Shown here piece after piece: positions 1 through 10,173 of a stretch of 64,000 nt of DNA (its first letter is position 1; each line of letters starts with the position of its first letter). A model generated the notes under the pieces. That model searched no databases, was not told where the DNA came from, and saw only the letters and a program-made list of their open reading frames with translations. Source of the DNA: Drosophila persimilis (Eukaryota > Arthropoda > Insecta > Diptera > Drosophilidae); NCBI RefSeq assembly GCF_003286085.1, contig NW_020825298.1, positions 1,364,001 through 1,428,000 on the forward strand, given 5' to 3'. A program made the position numbers and the translations under genes.

Positions 1-253
1 GAAAGGAAAACCAAACTGTTGGAATGCCAAAAACCAATTGAACAATTTTTTGAAATGCATAAATTTGATATTTCGTGATTGGTTTTTGAAAAGAAGAAAT
101 CAGATCATTTTTGTTGATTTTTACCAAATTTTGTATCTTTATTTTTGATGATGTCCAATCCTGCTCCGAAGCGATCTGCAACAGGGAAAACACATACATA
201 CTACATACATATGTATGTATGTATGTACATAAGCATGTACCATGGATGGATAA

Positions 254-939
254 TTACAAAGTGTCGGAATCCTTAAACTTGTTCCAGTCTTTGTCGGCAA
301 ATTCGATAAGCATGGAGTAGACTTTGCGCACCTCGCAGAGAATTTCGAAAATATCTTCGCGGCACTCCTCGACGCCCGGATAACGCGCCACATCTGAAGG
401 GCGCCTGGCGCGCACGGCGTGGAACTTCGAGATCTGTTTGAAGCTGTCATTGGCCTCCGAATGGATTTTCCCGATTCCTTTCTGGACATCGTCGAGGATG
501 GAGGCGGCAAGGCTGGTGCTGTACACGTTTTTGTCTATCATGTACGCTACCCACTTCTTTATGATGGTTGCTGCAAGCAAAGGCAACAGTTAGTAGGAGT
601 AGGTGTCCCCAGCAAGATGTGCCACGCCCTTCACTTACCATTCGCTAGCATTGCTTGGACGATGGGCTTGGCCGCTTCGACAATCACCCAGACCGCCTTA
701 GTGCAAGGAACTGGGCACGAACACTTCTTTTCAGGCTGATCATGGGAGCCGCCATCGCCTTGACCTTCGACCTCGACCGGAGTGCCTTGCTCCCGCTCGA
801 CCTCTTTGAACATCGGCGAGTCGAGCAGCTCGTTAAGCTCGACAATCTTCTGCGGGAAGCCCTTGGCCAACAGCTGCGTTCCACCTTTGGTAACGAACAC
901 CTTAGGATACGGGATTGCGTTCTCGGACATCGACGACAT
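254..939 (-). CDS. PA28gamma/REG-like proteasome activator, palindrome copy 1
   Basis: Two exons on the minus strand, 939..639 and 570..254, with a 68-nt GT-AG intron, give 205 aa. The start is the ATG at 939, because copy 2 starts at the same place. The family is recognised by an N-terminal helix with LLDSPMF, a 'VxEAAKPIV' segment, and the C-terminal bundle with YPGVEECR, equivalent to YPHVEDYR in PA28gamma. PA28gamma forms a nuclear heptameric ring that caps the 20S proteasome. Oddities: the activation-loop region reads KNVYSTSLAASIL, lacking the N-N-F-G of the family. About ten residues are missing after the ECR segment compared with copy 2. The linker is longer, charged and Cys-containing. 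The C-terminus ends DTL. The protein is clearly diverged, so it may bind without activating, or may not assemble. It is divergently transcribed from the e(r)-like gene at 1531. Confidence 0.8.
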
Positions 940-1530
940 TGTCGTGAGTATTGTAATTGCGAGATTTGTTGAAAATGTGCAACCACACGGCAATGAGAAA
1001 ATTTTGGAGGTGTTATTTGGGTATTGAGTGCACTTAATATGTGTGATTTTCGAGCTATTGCCTGAAAAGTTGTCAATTCTAAAGCCGATGCTATTTATTC
1101 TGCCACGTGCCTACTATCGCCCAATCTGGAGATGGCAGAGTCAACGATTTCATATATCGATGTTTCGAATAGAAAAATTGTATGTGCTCAAATGCGCAAA
1201 AATGTATTGTCAACTGAAATAAATATAAACTTGACTACTAGCTCGATTTCGATCCTGCTGCTTGTCGATTTAAAGAAAATCCAATTCGTTTTCTACAAGC
1301 GCTAGTGGGTACTCCAGCTATCGTTGTGTTTGCCATTCCTATCCGAGTACTCACCTGTCATCGCTAGCCTGTTGTGGAAAATATTTTAAGCCGAATAAGC
1401 GCTGCTATCGTCGGAGACTGGTAAGTTATCGGAAAACACATAAACATAAAATTACGATTTACTGTACACAAAGCCCTCACCTCAACTGTTTCATTTGCAG
1501 ACAAGACACCAATAGAGGAATCCATCCAAG
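940..1530. promoter_or_regulatory. Divergent promoter and 5' UTRs, palindrome copy 1
   Basis: About 590 bp separate the start codons of the REG-like gene (leftward) and the e(r)-like gene (rightward). It contains a DRE-like TATCGATG at 1155..1162. A likely 5'-UTR intron of the e(r)-like gene runs from GTAAGT at 1421 to the CAG ending at 1500. The same arrangement, nearly base for base, recurs inverted at 3346..3901, so the shared control region was duplicated with both genes. Confidence 0.6.
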
Positions 1531-1839
1531 ATGTCGCACACCATTCTGTTCGTTCAGCCCGGGGCTCGCCCGGAGACTCGCACTTACTGCGACTACGAGA
1601 GCGTCAACGAGTGCATCGAGAGCGTGTGCAGGTCCTACGAGGAGTATCTGAAGCGCCGCAACCCCAAAAAATCGACCATTACGTACGAGATCAGCCAGCT
1701 CTTCGACTTCATCGATCGGCTGAAGGACATCTGCTGCTTGGTGTACCAGAAGACCACCAAAACCTACGCCCCGTTCAACAAGGAGTGGATCAAGTCTAAG
1801 ATCCAAGAGCTGCGTCGCGAATCGGCGCACAGCGCTTGA
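1531..1839 (+). CDS. Enhancer of rudimentary homologue-like protein, palindrome copy 1
   Basis: A single coding exon of 102 aa matching the ERH/e(r) family over its full length, which is about 100-104 aa in animals. It has the N-terminal [19 protein letters not shown], the DYESVNEC helix, [13 protein letters not shown] and [16 protein letters not shown] is a small homodimeric nuclear protein that partners RNA-processing and chromatin factors. Substitutions cluster in the middle helix and in the last dozen residues, where this copy reads [12 protein letters not shown] against [12 protein letters not shown] in copy 2. Copy 2 is nearer the usual family ending (IYVLLRQ). The coding exon has no intron, though a UTR intron is likely just upstream. 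This is a paralogue, not the parental e(r), judging by its divergence. Confidence 0.9.
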   Translation: MSHTILFVQPGARPETRTYCDYESVNECIESVCRSYEEYLKRRNPKKSTITYEISQLFDFIDRLKDICCLVYQKTTKTYAPFNKEWIKSKIQELRRESAHSA

Positions 1840-1852
1840 GACGAGTCCAGGG

Positions 1853-1969
1853 ATGCTGCACGACGAAGTAACCAACAAAAACACACGCAAGACAGTGAAC
1901 ACACCACACAGAAGGGGAATCATCCGGGGGCAACACATAATCATCATAAGCAGATCAATGACACAATAA
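1853..1969 (+). other. Short downstream ORF after e(r)-like copy 1 (truncated counterpart)
   Basis: A 38-codon frame begins 13 nt after the e(r)-like stop. It aligns with a 63-codon frame in copy 2 (2832..3023). The two length differences between the copies are 3 and 18 nt, so the frame is kept, and this copy ends at TAA where copy 2 has GAA. It could be a remnant of a second coding unit on the same transcript, or chance in a 3' UTR. Confidence 0.3.
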
Positions 1970-2051
1970 GAATTCAAACAGGAACCACAGTCACACCAAC
2001 AATCAATGAAATGTATTCCTTACTTAATAAGAAATAATATAATGTAGAAAC

Positions 2052-2789
2052 ATAATACTGAATGGGTATGACGGCACTACCGTTGGCTCCATGCAGATCA
2101 GTACGTCCTTGTAGACCTGGAAAGAAAAAGTAGAACAAAATAAAGACGAAACGATTGTGTGCCAATTGGTCTCAAATATCACATGTCAATGTTCTTATTA
2201 AACAATTTGCCCACTCTTTAAATAATTGCGAAAGAGATACGTTTATGTGCCCGTCTAGATTTGCTTTAGGCAGCCAATTCGTTGAGCACTTGAGCACGTT
2301 GCGGACATCCTCTGTGGGGAAATCCAAAGTAGCTTCTATATATGCTTCACCGATCTGGCAGCCCAGTGGAAACCCGGTTTTATGCACATTCCAAATATTT
2401 TAAGGTGTTAAAATGTCCAAAAACCCCAGTAAAGAGTCGCCATAATTCCTCAAAAGAACTACAAAGACTCTGAACGGCTGTGGCAGCTCGTTTCTTTACT
2501 TGCCAAAAACTTCGGCCAATGGCCGTGGGCCTGGCAGTCCCGCCGTATGCTTATGAGGCTGCACCAAGCTCGACTTATGGTGCACGTTCATTGGGCTCTC
2601 CACCAACCTGCACTACAGACTCTTTACCGGTCGATAATACACCGAATTTAAGCAAAGCTCAATAGCGTGATTAAGCGACAACTTTTAGAACAGCTTCGGT
2701 TTTCCACTGCAGCCTCAACCTTTCTATGGCGGCTCAGGCACCCAGGTCTACTAGGACGTAGGGATGTTCTTAGAGACAAAGGTAAGCTA
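2052..2789. other. Unique spacer of the palindrome
   Basis: 738 bp between the two arms. A 71-codon minus-strand frame at 2172..2387 (with segments GEAYIEATLDFP and STNWLPKANLDGH) looks protein-like but matches no family I recognise. Around 2480..2665 there is an open plus-strand stretch. It may be a remnant of another gene or an insertion that separated the arms. Confidence 0.5.
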
Positions 2790-2831
2790 GTTTCTACATT
2801 ATATTATTTCTTGTAAAGTAAGGAATACATT

Positions 2832-3023
2832 TCATTGATTGTTAAGTGCTTCAGACGATGTTGGATGTGGCTGTGGTTCCTGTTTGATTTCTTCTTGTGC
2901 CTTTGATGTGCTTATGATGATTTTGTCTTCTATTTGGAGCATTGATTGCCCTCGGATGATTCCCCTTCTGTGTGTGTTCACTGTCTTTTGTGTTGTTTTG
3001 TTGGTTACTTCGATGTCCAGCAT
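2832..3023 (-). CDS. Possible small downstream ORF on the e(r)-like copy 2 transcript
   Basis: A 63-codon frame starts 13 nt after the stop of the e(r)-like copy 2, in a different frame. Its product is charged and low in hydrophobic residues, with the segments HRRGIIRGQ and KAQEEIKQEPQPHP. Compared with copy 1, both indels in this stretch are multiples of three, a hint of past coding constraint, but only two indels exist. No family is recognised. It could be a dicistronic small protein, a frame-shifted former C-terminal extension, or an ordinary 3' UTR. Confidence 0.3.
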   Translation of the reverse strand: MLDIEVTNKTTQKTVNTHRRGIIRGQSMLQIEDKIIISTSKAQEEIKQEPQPHPTSSEALNNQ

Positions 3024-3036
3024 CCCTGGACTCGTC

Positions 3037-3345
3037 TCAAGCGCTGTGCGCCGATCCGCGGAGCAGCTCGTAGAGCTTAGACTTGATCCACTCCTTGTTG
3101 AACGGGGCGTAGGTTTTGGTGGTCTTCTGGTACACCAAGCAGCAGATGTCCTTCAGCCGATCGATGAAGTCGAAGAGCTGGCTGATCTCGTACGTAATGG
3201 TCGATTTTTTGGGGTTGCGGCGCTTCAGATACTCCTCGTAGGACCTGCACACGCTCTCGATGCACTCGTTGACGCTCTCGTAGTCGCAGTAAGTGCGAGT
3301 CTCCGGGCGAGCCCCGGGCTGAACGAACAGAATGGTGTGCGACAT
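3037..3345 (-). CDS. Enhancer of rudimentary homologue-like protein, palindrome copy 2
   Basis: A 102-aa single coding exon, identical in protein to copy 1 except at the C-terminus, where it reads [13 protein letters not shown]. That ending is closer to the usual ERH family (KIYVLLRQ), so copy 2 probably keeps the older state. All ERH landmarks are present: [32 protein letters not shown] 5'-UTR intron is likely at 3445..3371 (GTAAGT to CAG), matching copy 1. It is transcribed away from the REG-like copy 2 across a shared control region of about 556 bp. Near-identity of the DNA between the arms points to recent duplication or continuing gene conversion. Confidence 0.9.
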   Translation of the reverse strand: MSHTILFVQPGARPETRTYCDYESVNECIESVCRSYEEYLKRRNPKKSTITYEISQLFDFIDRLKDICCLVYQKTTKTYAPFNKEWIKSKLYELLRGSAHSA

Positions 3346-3901
3346 CTTGGATGGATTCCTCTATTGGTGTCTGCAAATGAAACAGTTGAGGGCTTTGTGT
3401 ACAGTAAATCGTAATTTTATGTTTATGTGTTTTCCGATAACTTACCAGCGCTTATTCGGCTTAAAATATTTTCCACAACAGGCTAGCGATGACAAGTAGG
3501 TACTCGGATAGGAATGGCAAACACAACGATAGCTGGAGTACCCACTTCTACGCTTGTAGAAAACGAATTGGATTTTCTTTAAATCGACAAGCAGCAGGAA
3601 CGAAATCGAGCTAGTAGTCAAGTTTATATTTATTTCAGTTGACAATACATTTTTGCGCATTTGAGCACATACAATTTTTCTATTGAAAACATCGATATAT
3701 GAAATCGTTGACTCAGCTTGGGCGATAGTAGGCACGTGGCAGAATAAATAGCATCGGCTTTAGAATTGACAACTTTTCAGGCAATAGCTCGAAAATCACA
3801 CATATTCAGTGCACTCAATACCCAAATAACACCTCCAAATTTTTCTCATTGCCGTGTGGTTGCACATTTCAACAAATCTCGCAATTACAATACTCACGAC
3901 A
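3346..3901. promoter_or_regulatory. Divergent promoter and 5' UTRs, palindrome copy 2
   Basis: Inverted equivalent of 940..1530. It carries CATCGATA (DRE-like) at 3690..3697. It lacks a 16-nt segment that copy 1 has just before the UTR splice donor. Confidence 0.6.
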
Positions 3902-4569
3902 ATGTCGTCGATGTCCGAGAACGCAATCACGTATCCTAAGGCGTTAGTTGCCAAATTGGGAACGCAGCTGATTGCCAAGGACCTACCGAAGGAGATTGTC
4001 GAGCTGAACGAGCTGCTCGACTCGCCGATGTTCAAAGAGGTCGAGCAGGAGCAAGGCACTCCGGTCCTGCCTTCGGCTGGCAAGGCGGTCTGCGAGATGA
4101 TGGAAGTGGTCAAGCCCATCCTGCGCACTCTGATAGCGAATGGTAAGTAGTATATCTTGCTGGGGACAGCTACTCCTACGAACTGTTGCCTTTGCTTGCA
4201 GCGAATCTCTTCAATCTGTGGGTATCGTCAATGATACCGGAAGGAGTGTCCGGTGACAGCCTTGGGGTCTCCATCCAGAAGCATCTCCAAGAAGAAATCG
4301 TGAAGGTCCAGTCAGAGGCCGATGCCTACTTCGAAACGTTTCCGAAGTACTTCGAAACGCGTGCTAAAGCCGCTAGAATAGCGTCCGAGTATCCGCACGT
4401 GGAGGAGTGCGGACAACTTGTGGTCGAGATGGACCAGATTAATATATTATTTCTGCAGAACATTGTCCGCGAGGTGCGCAATTTCTACTCCTTGCTCCAC
4501 GACTTCGGCACTAAGAACTGGGACAAGCTTCAGAGCGGCCAATCGTCGAATACCAACGGCTATCACTGA
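3902..4569 (+). CDS. PA28gamma/REG-like proteasome activator, palindrome copy 2
   Basis: Exons 3902..4142 and 4202..4569, joined across a 59-nt GT-AG intron, give 202 aa. Family PA28gamma (REG, PSME3) is about 250 aa, so the homologue-specific insert region is short here. Visible family features are LPKEIVELNELL near residue 30, VVKPILRTLI near 70, LGVSIQ, the QSEADAYFETFPKYFETRAKA helix region, YPHVEECG and the EVRNFYSLLHDF helix. The activation loop reads EGVSGDSLGVSIQ. The G-V-S-I-Q is kept, but the preceding N-N-F has become D-S-L. The Asn that is essential for 20S activation in PA28 proteins is therefore missing. The C-terminus is NTNGYH rather than the family's ETLY-like tail. It probably binds partners or the proteasome with altered activity; this is inference. 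Copy 1 is its inverted, more diverged twin. Confidence 0.85.
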
Positions 4570-7500
4570 TCCACGCATACAATATATACTAAACACACTC
4601 GTATGTACCCTTCTTAGTATTCAAAGTGCGGGGTCAGCTCTGTAGAGGAGTTGTTGCTGGATCAGTGGATCGATGAATCTTTCACCCCGAAAGTTTTTGT
4701 ATGCAGATTCGAATTAGATGTAGGATTTTTGGGTTAGGGCTGGTTTTGTGAAGATCAGCATTAGAGATCTTTTTAGTTGAAAGGAAGGAAAATTCTTTAT
4801 ATTCGTGTGTTTTTGGCCTTCATCCGTGTTTCCATTTTCATTTATATCTGTTCGTTGACGATTTTTCTGACCTGTTCCTAATCCTTCAGTGGCGTCTCTG
4901 CTTCTGCTTCATTCAACATTCGATTGAATCTTTCCTTTCACTTGCAGCTCTATACCTAGCCCTCTCTCTCTCTCTCAAAGGGTCTCCTGCATGTGGCACT
5001 AGATTCCGAGCACTGCGTCCCTCTCCTTTGGTTTGTTGACTGCATTGCACTTTAGCACCAATTCACACTCGGAAAAAGACAGGAGAAAGCAACAGAGTAT
5101 GACAGAGAGACACACAGCAAATGGAGACAGAGAGAGAGAGAGTCCAAGAAGTGAAGAAAGAGCCAGCTCGAAAAGGGACGCCGGCAGACACTTACAGGCA
5201 CACAGACACACACTCGTCATCTTGTAGTTTTTCCAGCTTCTCCTTTTCCGGGCCTAATGGCGCATCGTGGTCTAGGCCTCCCACATCTGTCGCTGTCCTA
5301 CGTGTGTTTTTTAGCAGCTTACAGGCGTTTCCCCTCAGAAGTCTCCTATGAAGTGGTGCTCCCATAATCGCAAGTGTTCAAATTCAAGAGGATAATACTT
5401 TATACTAATTTTAGTAATGGGAATATTTCCCATCTTTTACTTTACTTTGCTTTATTCACAATTATAAGTTTCCTAAGCACTTGTATAGAATAAGTTATTG
5501 GAAAAATCCTACCATCCAGTGGTACAGCAAGTACATATATATGATGCTGATATATTATGTATAACCATTTCGGATCCATTTGTTAATAATCTAAAATATA
5601 GAAATGCTATAACCGCATCATTTCTTTAATTACATTGCAGAAAGAAGTACATTTGCTCTCTGTATTACGATTATTGTCCAGGTTTTGGCCAGCACTTTGT
5701 GGGCACAACCGTTCCATTCGTCTCTAATAACAAGGCCAAGGCAATTCGCAAGAAGACAGAGACATTGCTCTAAAATTCCGGCCCAATTTTCACTCTTCAA
5801 GACGGAGGATACGGAGGTGTTCGATGGAAGCTTCACTCCTGCAGTGGCTGTCTCTCCTGATATGTCTTGCACTTTCCTGGCGCTCATGTAACTATATTTG
5901 GATGCAGACATGTCCCTGGGAGGACGTCACTGCATGACGTCTTGGGAAGCCAGGCTGTCGTCCTCTCTCTTCCTCCATCCTGGGAATCACTGGGATATGC
6001 TTTGATCTGCTTTTCGCTGGGCCATGACTGGGCATTGTTCCACTCGGGCTGCCAAATAAAAATAACTTTATTTACATATTTTATTTATGCGCTTCATTAA
6101 ACCTTTAAGTCGCCTTTATTTACGAGTATGTCCCCCCACCCCACCCAGTCCGCTTCGGGGGCATTGTTAATATTAATATTAATATTGAATTTATTTTATA
6201 TCATATTTGTCGGAACGTGCATATATTTTATGCACAATAACAATGTGTTGATGATGTCCTTGTTATTGCACACAGAAGAGACAGTATGTCGAGAGAGTAT
6301 TCAAATGGGGGATTGATACCCGAGCATTGAACCATGGTTATAGCTATTAAGAGTAGCCGAACGATTCAGGAACGATACAGAGTCCTTTCGGAGAGCAATC
6401 GCTTCGATTTACTCCAACAGATTCGATGCCAAGAGTTCTCCCTTCCGTGGTCCGAAAACTAACCAGACCCACTGTACCCATTGTGTTCGAAGTGAATTGG
6501 CTGACTCGGGCGTCCGATGTCGTCCTGGTGTCGCATAAATCGCACTCAATAAAGCATATAGAAGGCATAAATTATATTTTGCCTGCTCGGAATTTTCATT
6601 AAGCCAAGTCCCAGACACAGTCGGCGGCAGACAGAGACAGAGACAGAGAGAGAGGAGAGGGAGAAAGGGAAAATTGCACAAATTAAAGCTCTTGAAACTT
6701 TAATGCAATTTCAGAGCCTCAACTTATTCCAGCTCCTCTGCGTTTGAGTCTTGCTTCACCGCCAGCGCCAGCGCCACCGCCTCTCAACCTCCTCCTCCTC
6801 CTCCACCCCCACCTCCTCTTCGACTCGACTTGTGCTTCCTGCCATTTCTATTTTTATTGTATTGGCCTGGCCAAAAAGCAACCGACAGCCACCGACAACA
6901 ACAACTCTCCAAAAAACAACCAAAAAATTAATGAGCGCAATAAACATTTTAAGTGGAATTGTTGGTGAAGTTGTTAATTTTTAGTGCAATTTATAATTTT
7001 ATTTTCCGCCGAGCGAGTGTAATAAAATTGTTTGCGGGTAAAATAGGGGCAGAGAGAGAGAGAGAGGGGGGAGCGGGTTAGGACTAGGAGCATCGCTCTC
7101 CTCAATTGGCATCATAAATAATCAGTTTACAAGTTAGTTACGCAGTTAATTCCTTGGCGCTTGCCTCGGCCTGTGCCTCTCGTTCCAGCTGGCTTTGACC
7201 TTTTAAACTAATTTCCCCAAAGATCGGAGAGCAGTCCAACAGCTGGCTCCAGGTCTCAGGCACGCAGGAGGCGACGCTTTGGTAGCCATCTGCACCATCT
7301 ACTCCTCCTGTGACCTTTGACACCCACCCACCCCATAGCGCATCCCCTCCCCGATGCTTTGTTTATTGTTGTGTAAGCCAGGCACGACACCTGTCGGCCC
7401 ATTTCTGGTCTAGTTTCGCTTTCGGCCAGCACAAAATTATTAATATTTCAGTTGCCCATCCCCCACACCCCCCTATGGCAACCCTCTATGCCACCCCTAA

Positions 7501-9060
7501 TCGCTAGTTCTGTTTCGGGGGACCTGTCTTCCGTTCCGCTCCGTTCCGTTCCATTCCGCATTGCATACTTGATGACGCTTTCATCTCGTTAAGTGGCTTA
7601 AAGCCTTTCCTGCCCCATGCAGCAGACAGACGGGGAATCTTAACGGAATGCGTGCGAGTCTGTTGCTGTCTCTGTCTCTGTCTCTATGGCCCCGGAAAGC
7701 CCCCTCCTTGGAGCTGCCTGTCATAATTGCGCAATCTGTTTCGGGCGTTTATGGCATTAGCGGTCAGCGTGCCACCAAACAGGTCGATTCCGGGCTGTCA
7801 GCGCGGGATTTCGATGTGCATTGGATATACATTTTCAATGTGGCAAGGCTCTTAGCTGCGACTTGCTCTTGGACTCTTGTGGCAAATGGAAATGGGAATT
7901 CTAAGCCAATTTTCATATTAAGTATCCGCCTTCTCTGTTGCAGCTTCCTCCCAGCAGGCGGGCGAGGGGCAGGGGTGGCGGAATGCTCTCCAAAAGTTGG
8001 CATTAAAAGTCAGCTGTTTGACTGCAATGTGTGTCCCGCTCGTATGAATTTATGGATGAAGTCAATGCATTAAAACAGCGCCCACCCTCTGCTGTTGAAT
8101 ATGGAAAAGGGCGAATGGCAAAGGGCAGGGGGCAAGGGGCAGGGGGCAGGTTACCTGCAGCATAAATGCATGTCAAACATGTGTTTGCGCGTATCTGTGC
8201 GGAAGAGTCTTGCGGGGTACTTGAATGACAAAAAGGGTATGCTGTAAACGTGGAAATCGTGGTTTACAAATCGAGAAAAACCCACTTGCACATTCCACAA
8301 TTTAGTTGTATCTTATATACAGTGGATTATCTGCAGATACAGATACAGTGGGTACTTTCTTCAGTATCTGCCCCATCCAGGGTACTCTTCCAGTCGGTAC
8401 CCATTTGCTCTCCAGACTTTTTCTTGCTTTTAATAATTTTTTGATGAACTTTAAAAAGGCAAGAGCAAAAGCATTCGAAATAACTTGGAATATGTATGAC
8501 GAAGGCGAAGGTAGGCGTAACCCGGGGCGAAGGAGTTTCGGAAGGGATGGGCGATGGGGTACGGAGACGATATGTATTCGTGCACCGAAAAATACAAATT
8601 AAAACAGCGAATATTTAAATGTATAATGAGCAACTGAAAGCTTTTTAATGGCTTTTCAATTAGATGAGGTCCAGTCGAGCCGCAGTCTGCGTGTGTGTAT
8701 GTTTGTATGTATGCGGGTGTATCTGTGTGTGTGTGGGGCACTGAAATTAGCATACCACCTGATTGTGGACAGCGGCGGGGCTTGAGCTGGCAGCTAATTA
8801 GACACCAGCTGAGGCGAAAGCCATCTTCGTAATTGAGTCGGCAATTGGAAATGCTTTTTAATTACAGTTTAAAAGACACATCAGATGCTGCTGAGGCACA
8901 GAACTTTAACATAAAGGCGATCTGCCATTAAACGGGGAACCATATGGAATCCACTTCATTTAAAAGTTGAGGAAATCTGCCTGTTCTGTATGCTTGATCT
9001 GCTCTACTCCTCATTCAATCCCATGTTTTTTATATCCACAATGCAGCTGTTTGTAGTAGG
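4570..9060. other. Noncoding stretch
   Basis: No gene is supported. It holds purine-rich and GA-rich patches (about 5080-5160, 6640-6665, 7050-7070), the AT-rich hexamer series near 6170, and long pyrimidine stretches near 6780-6830. A minus-strand frame at 5630..5911 (93 codons) has protein-like composition, but has no homologue I recognise and no splice context. Confidence 0.5.
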
Positions 9061-9124
9061 GCGGAGCGAGACGGGGGTGGGATCGTAACTAGCAGTGTGT
9101 GAGTTCTCGCTTACAAGCCACGCC

Positions 9125-9498
9125 CACCCGAGAGCTGCGTGGGTCGTGTGGATCGTGATAACAGCGCGGGTCCGCTCTCAATGCGCTCTCAGAGAGCGCT
9201 ATACCTGGCTGTTAACTGAAAGCGGTACCTGATGGCGCTAACAGCCTGTTAACCTGGGCTGCTAACAGCCACCCGAGAGCAGTGTGGATCGTGGAGTCCC
9301 CTCTCAGTGAGCGCACTACCTGGCTGTTAACTGAGAGCGGAGCCCGGTAGCGATAACAGACTGTTAACCTGGGCTGCTAACAGCCACCCGAGAGATGTGT
9401 GGATCGTGAACTCCCCTCTCAGAGAGCGCTCTACCTGGCTGTTAATTGAGCGCGAAGCCCGGTAGCGATAACAGACTGTTAACCTGGTCTGCTAACAG
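9125..9498. repeat. 115-bp tandem repeat with nested palindromes
   Basis: Three units start at CACCCGAGAG (9125, 9270, 9385). The second and third have a period of about 115 bp; the first is about 145 bp. Each unit carries a CTCTC..GAGAGCGC palindromic segment, CTGTTAA(C/T)TGA, a GATAACAG/CTGTTAAC pair and GCTGCTAACAG (TCTGCTAACAG in the third unit). The array is GC-rich compared with its surroundings. Confidence 0.85.
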
Positions 9499-10135
9499 TA
9501 CGGTTGCCCTGTTACAGCTGTTCCCCTGCACAGCATCGTTTTCCACTAAAGAGATCACATTTTTAATCCTTTTTACCCTAAAACGTACTTGGATCAGACT
9601 GAAGCATCTAATGTATTGCTCTTAAAATGTACTACTTTCCTGCTGGGATATTCAAGATTTTTCCAATAACTGCTGTTCTTCCCCCACCCCCTTCTCCTAA
9701 TGAGCCCGTTCCCGCATGCAGCCACACTTCCTCCCGTCACCCACTTTTCCTCCTCTCGCTCTGGCAAAACTCGCATTCCTTTTCTCCACATTCTCTGCCT
9801 GGCAGGACCTTTACAGTTATTTTAAGGATTCCTTCTGCGGCTGCAGTTGTGGTTCGTGTTTTATTTTCCTGGCCGCAAGCTTTAATGTGTGCAAAATCAT
9901 TTTGCAGCACTAAAAAAAAGAGTATCTAATTAGAATGGACAGGCTACAGGCCACATCCTGGGCCACTTCACCTCCGGGCGGATAATAGTGAAATATATTC
10001 CCAGGGCAGGTCAATGGGTCACTTGAACTGAAACTAAAACAGAAACCCATTGATTATGATATTGTATCTCGTTGTTCGATGAACTTTCGGATTAAATTCA
10101 GCTTATTCAGCGCCAACAAACGAGAGGGTGAGAGG

Positions 10136-10138
<3 letters not shown>

Positions 10139-10166
<28 letters not shown>
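10139..10166. repeat. (AG)14 microsatellite
   Basis: Uninterrupted 28-nt AG run. On the Drosophila X, GA arrays bind CLAMP/GAF; nothing here shows that it is functional. Confidence 0.95.

Positions 10167-10173
<7 letters not shown>

Larger units (their letters stand above)
254..2051 (+). repeat. Left arm of palindromic inverted duplication
   Basis: This arm pairs in inverted orientation with 2790..4569. The stretch from about 900 to 2051 is nearly identical to its partner, apart from a 16-nt indel near 1405-1420 and scattered differences in the 3' part. The outer REG-like exons are much more diverged. The inner boundary is sharp at the shared GTAGAAAC ending at 2051. Confidence 0.9.
2790..4569 (-). 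repeat. Right arm of palindromic inverted duplication
   Basis: Reverse-complement partner of 254..2051. Its inner edge begins at GTTTCTAC (2790). The near-identical core extends to about 3940, the start region of the REG-like gene. Confidence 0.9.
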
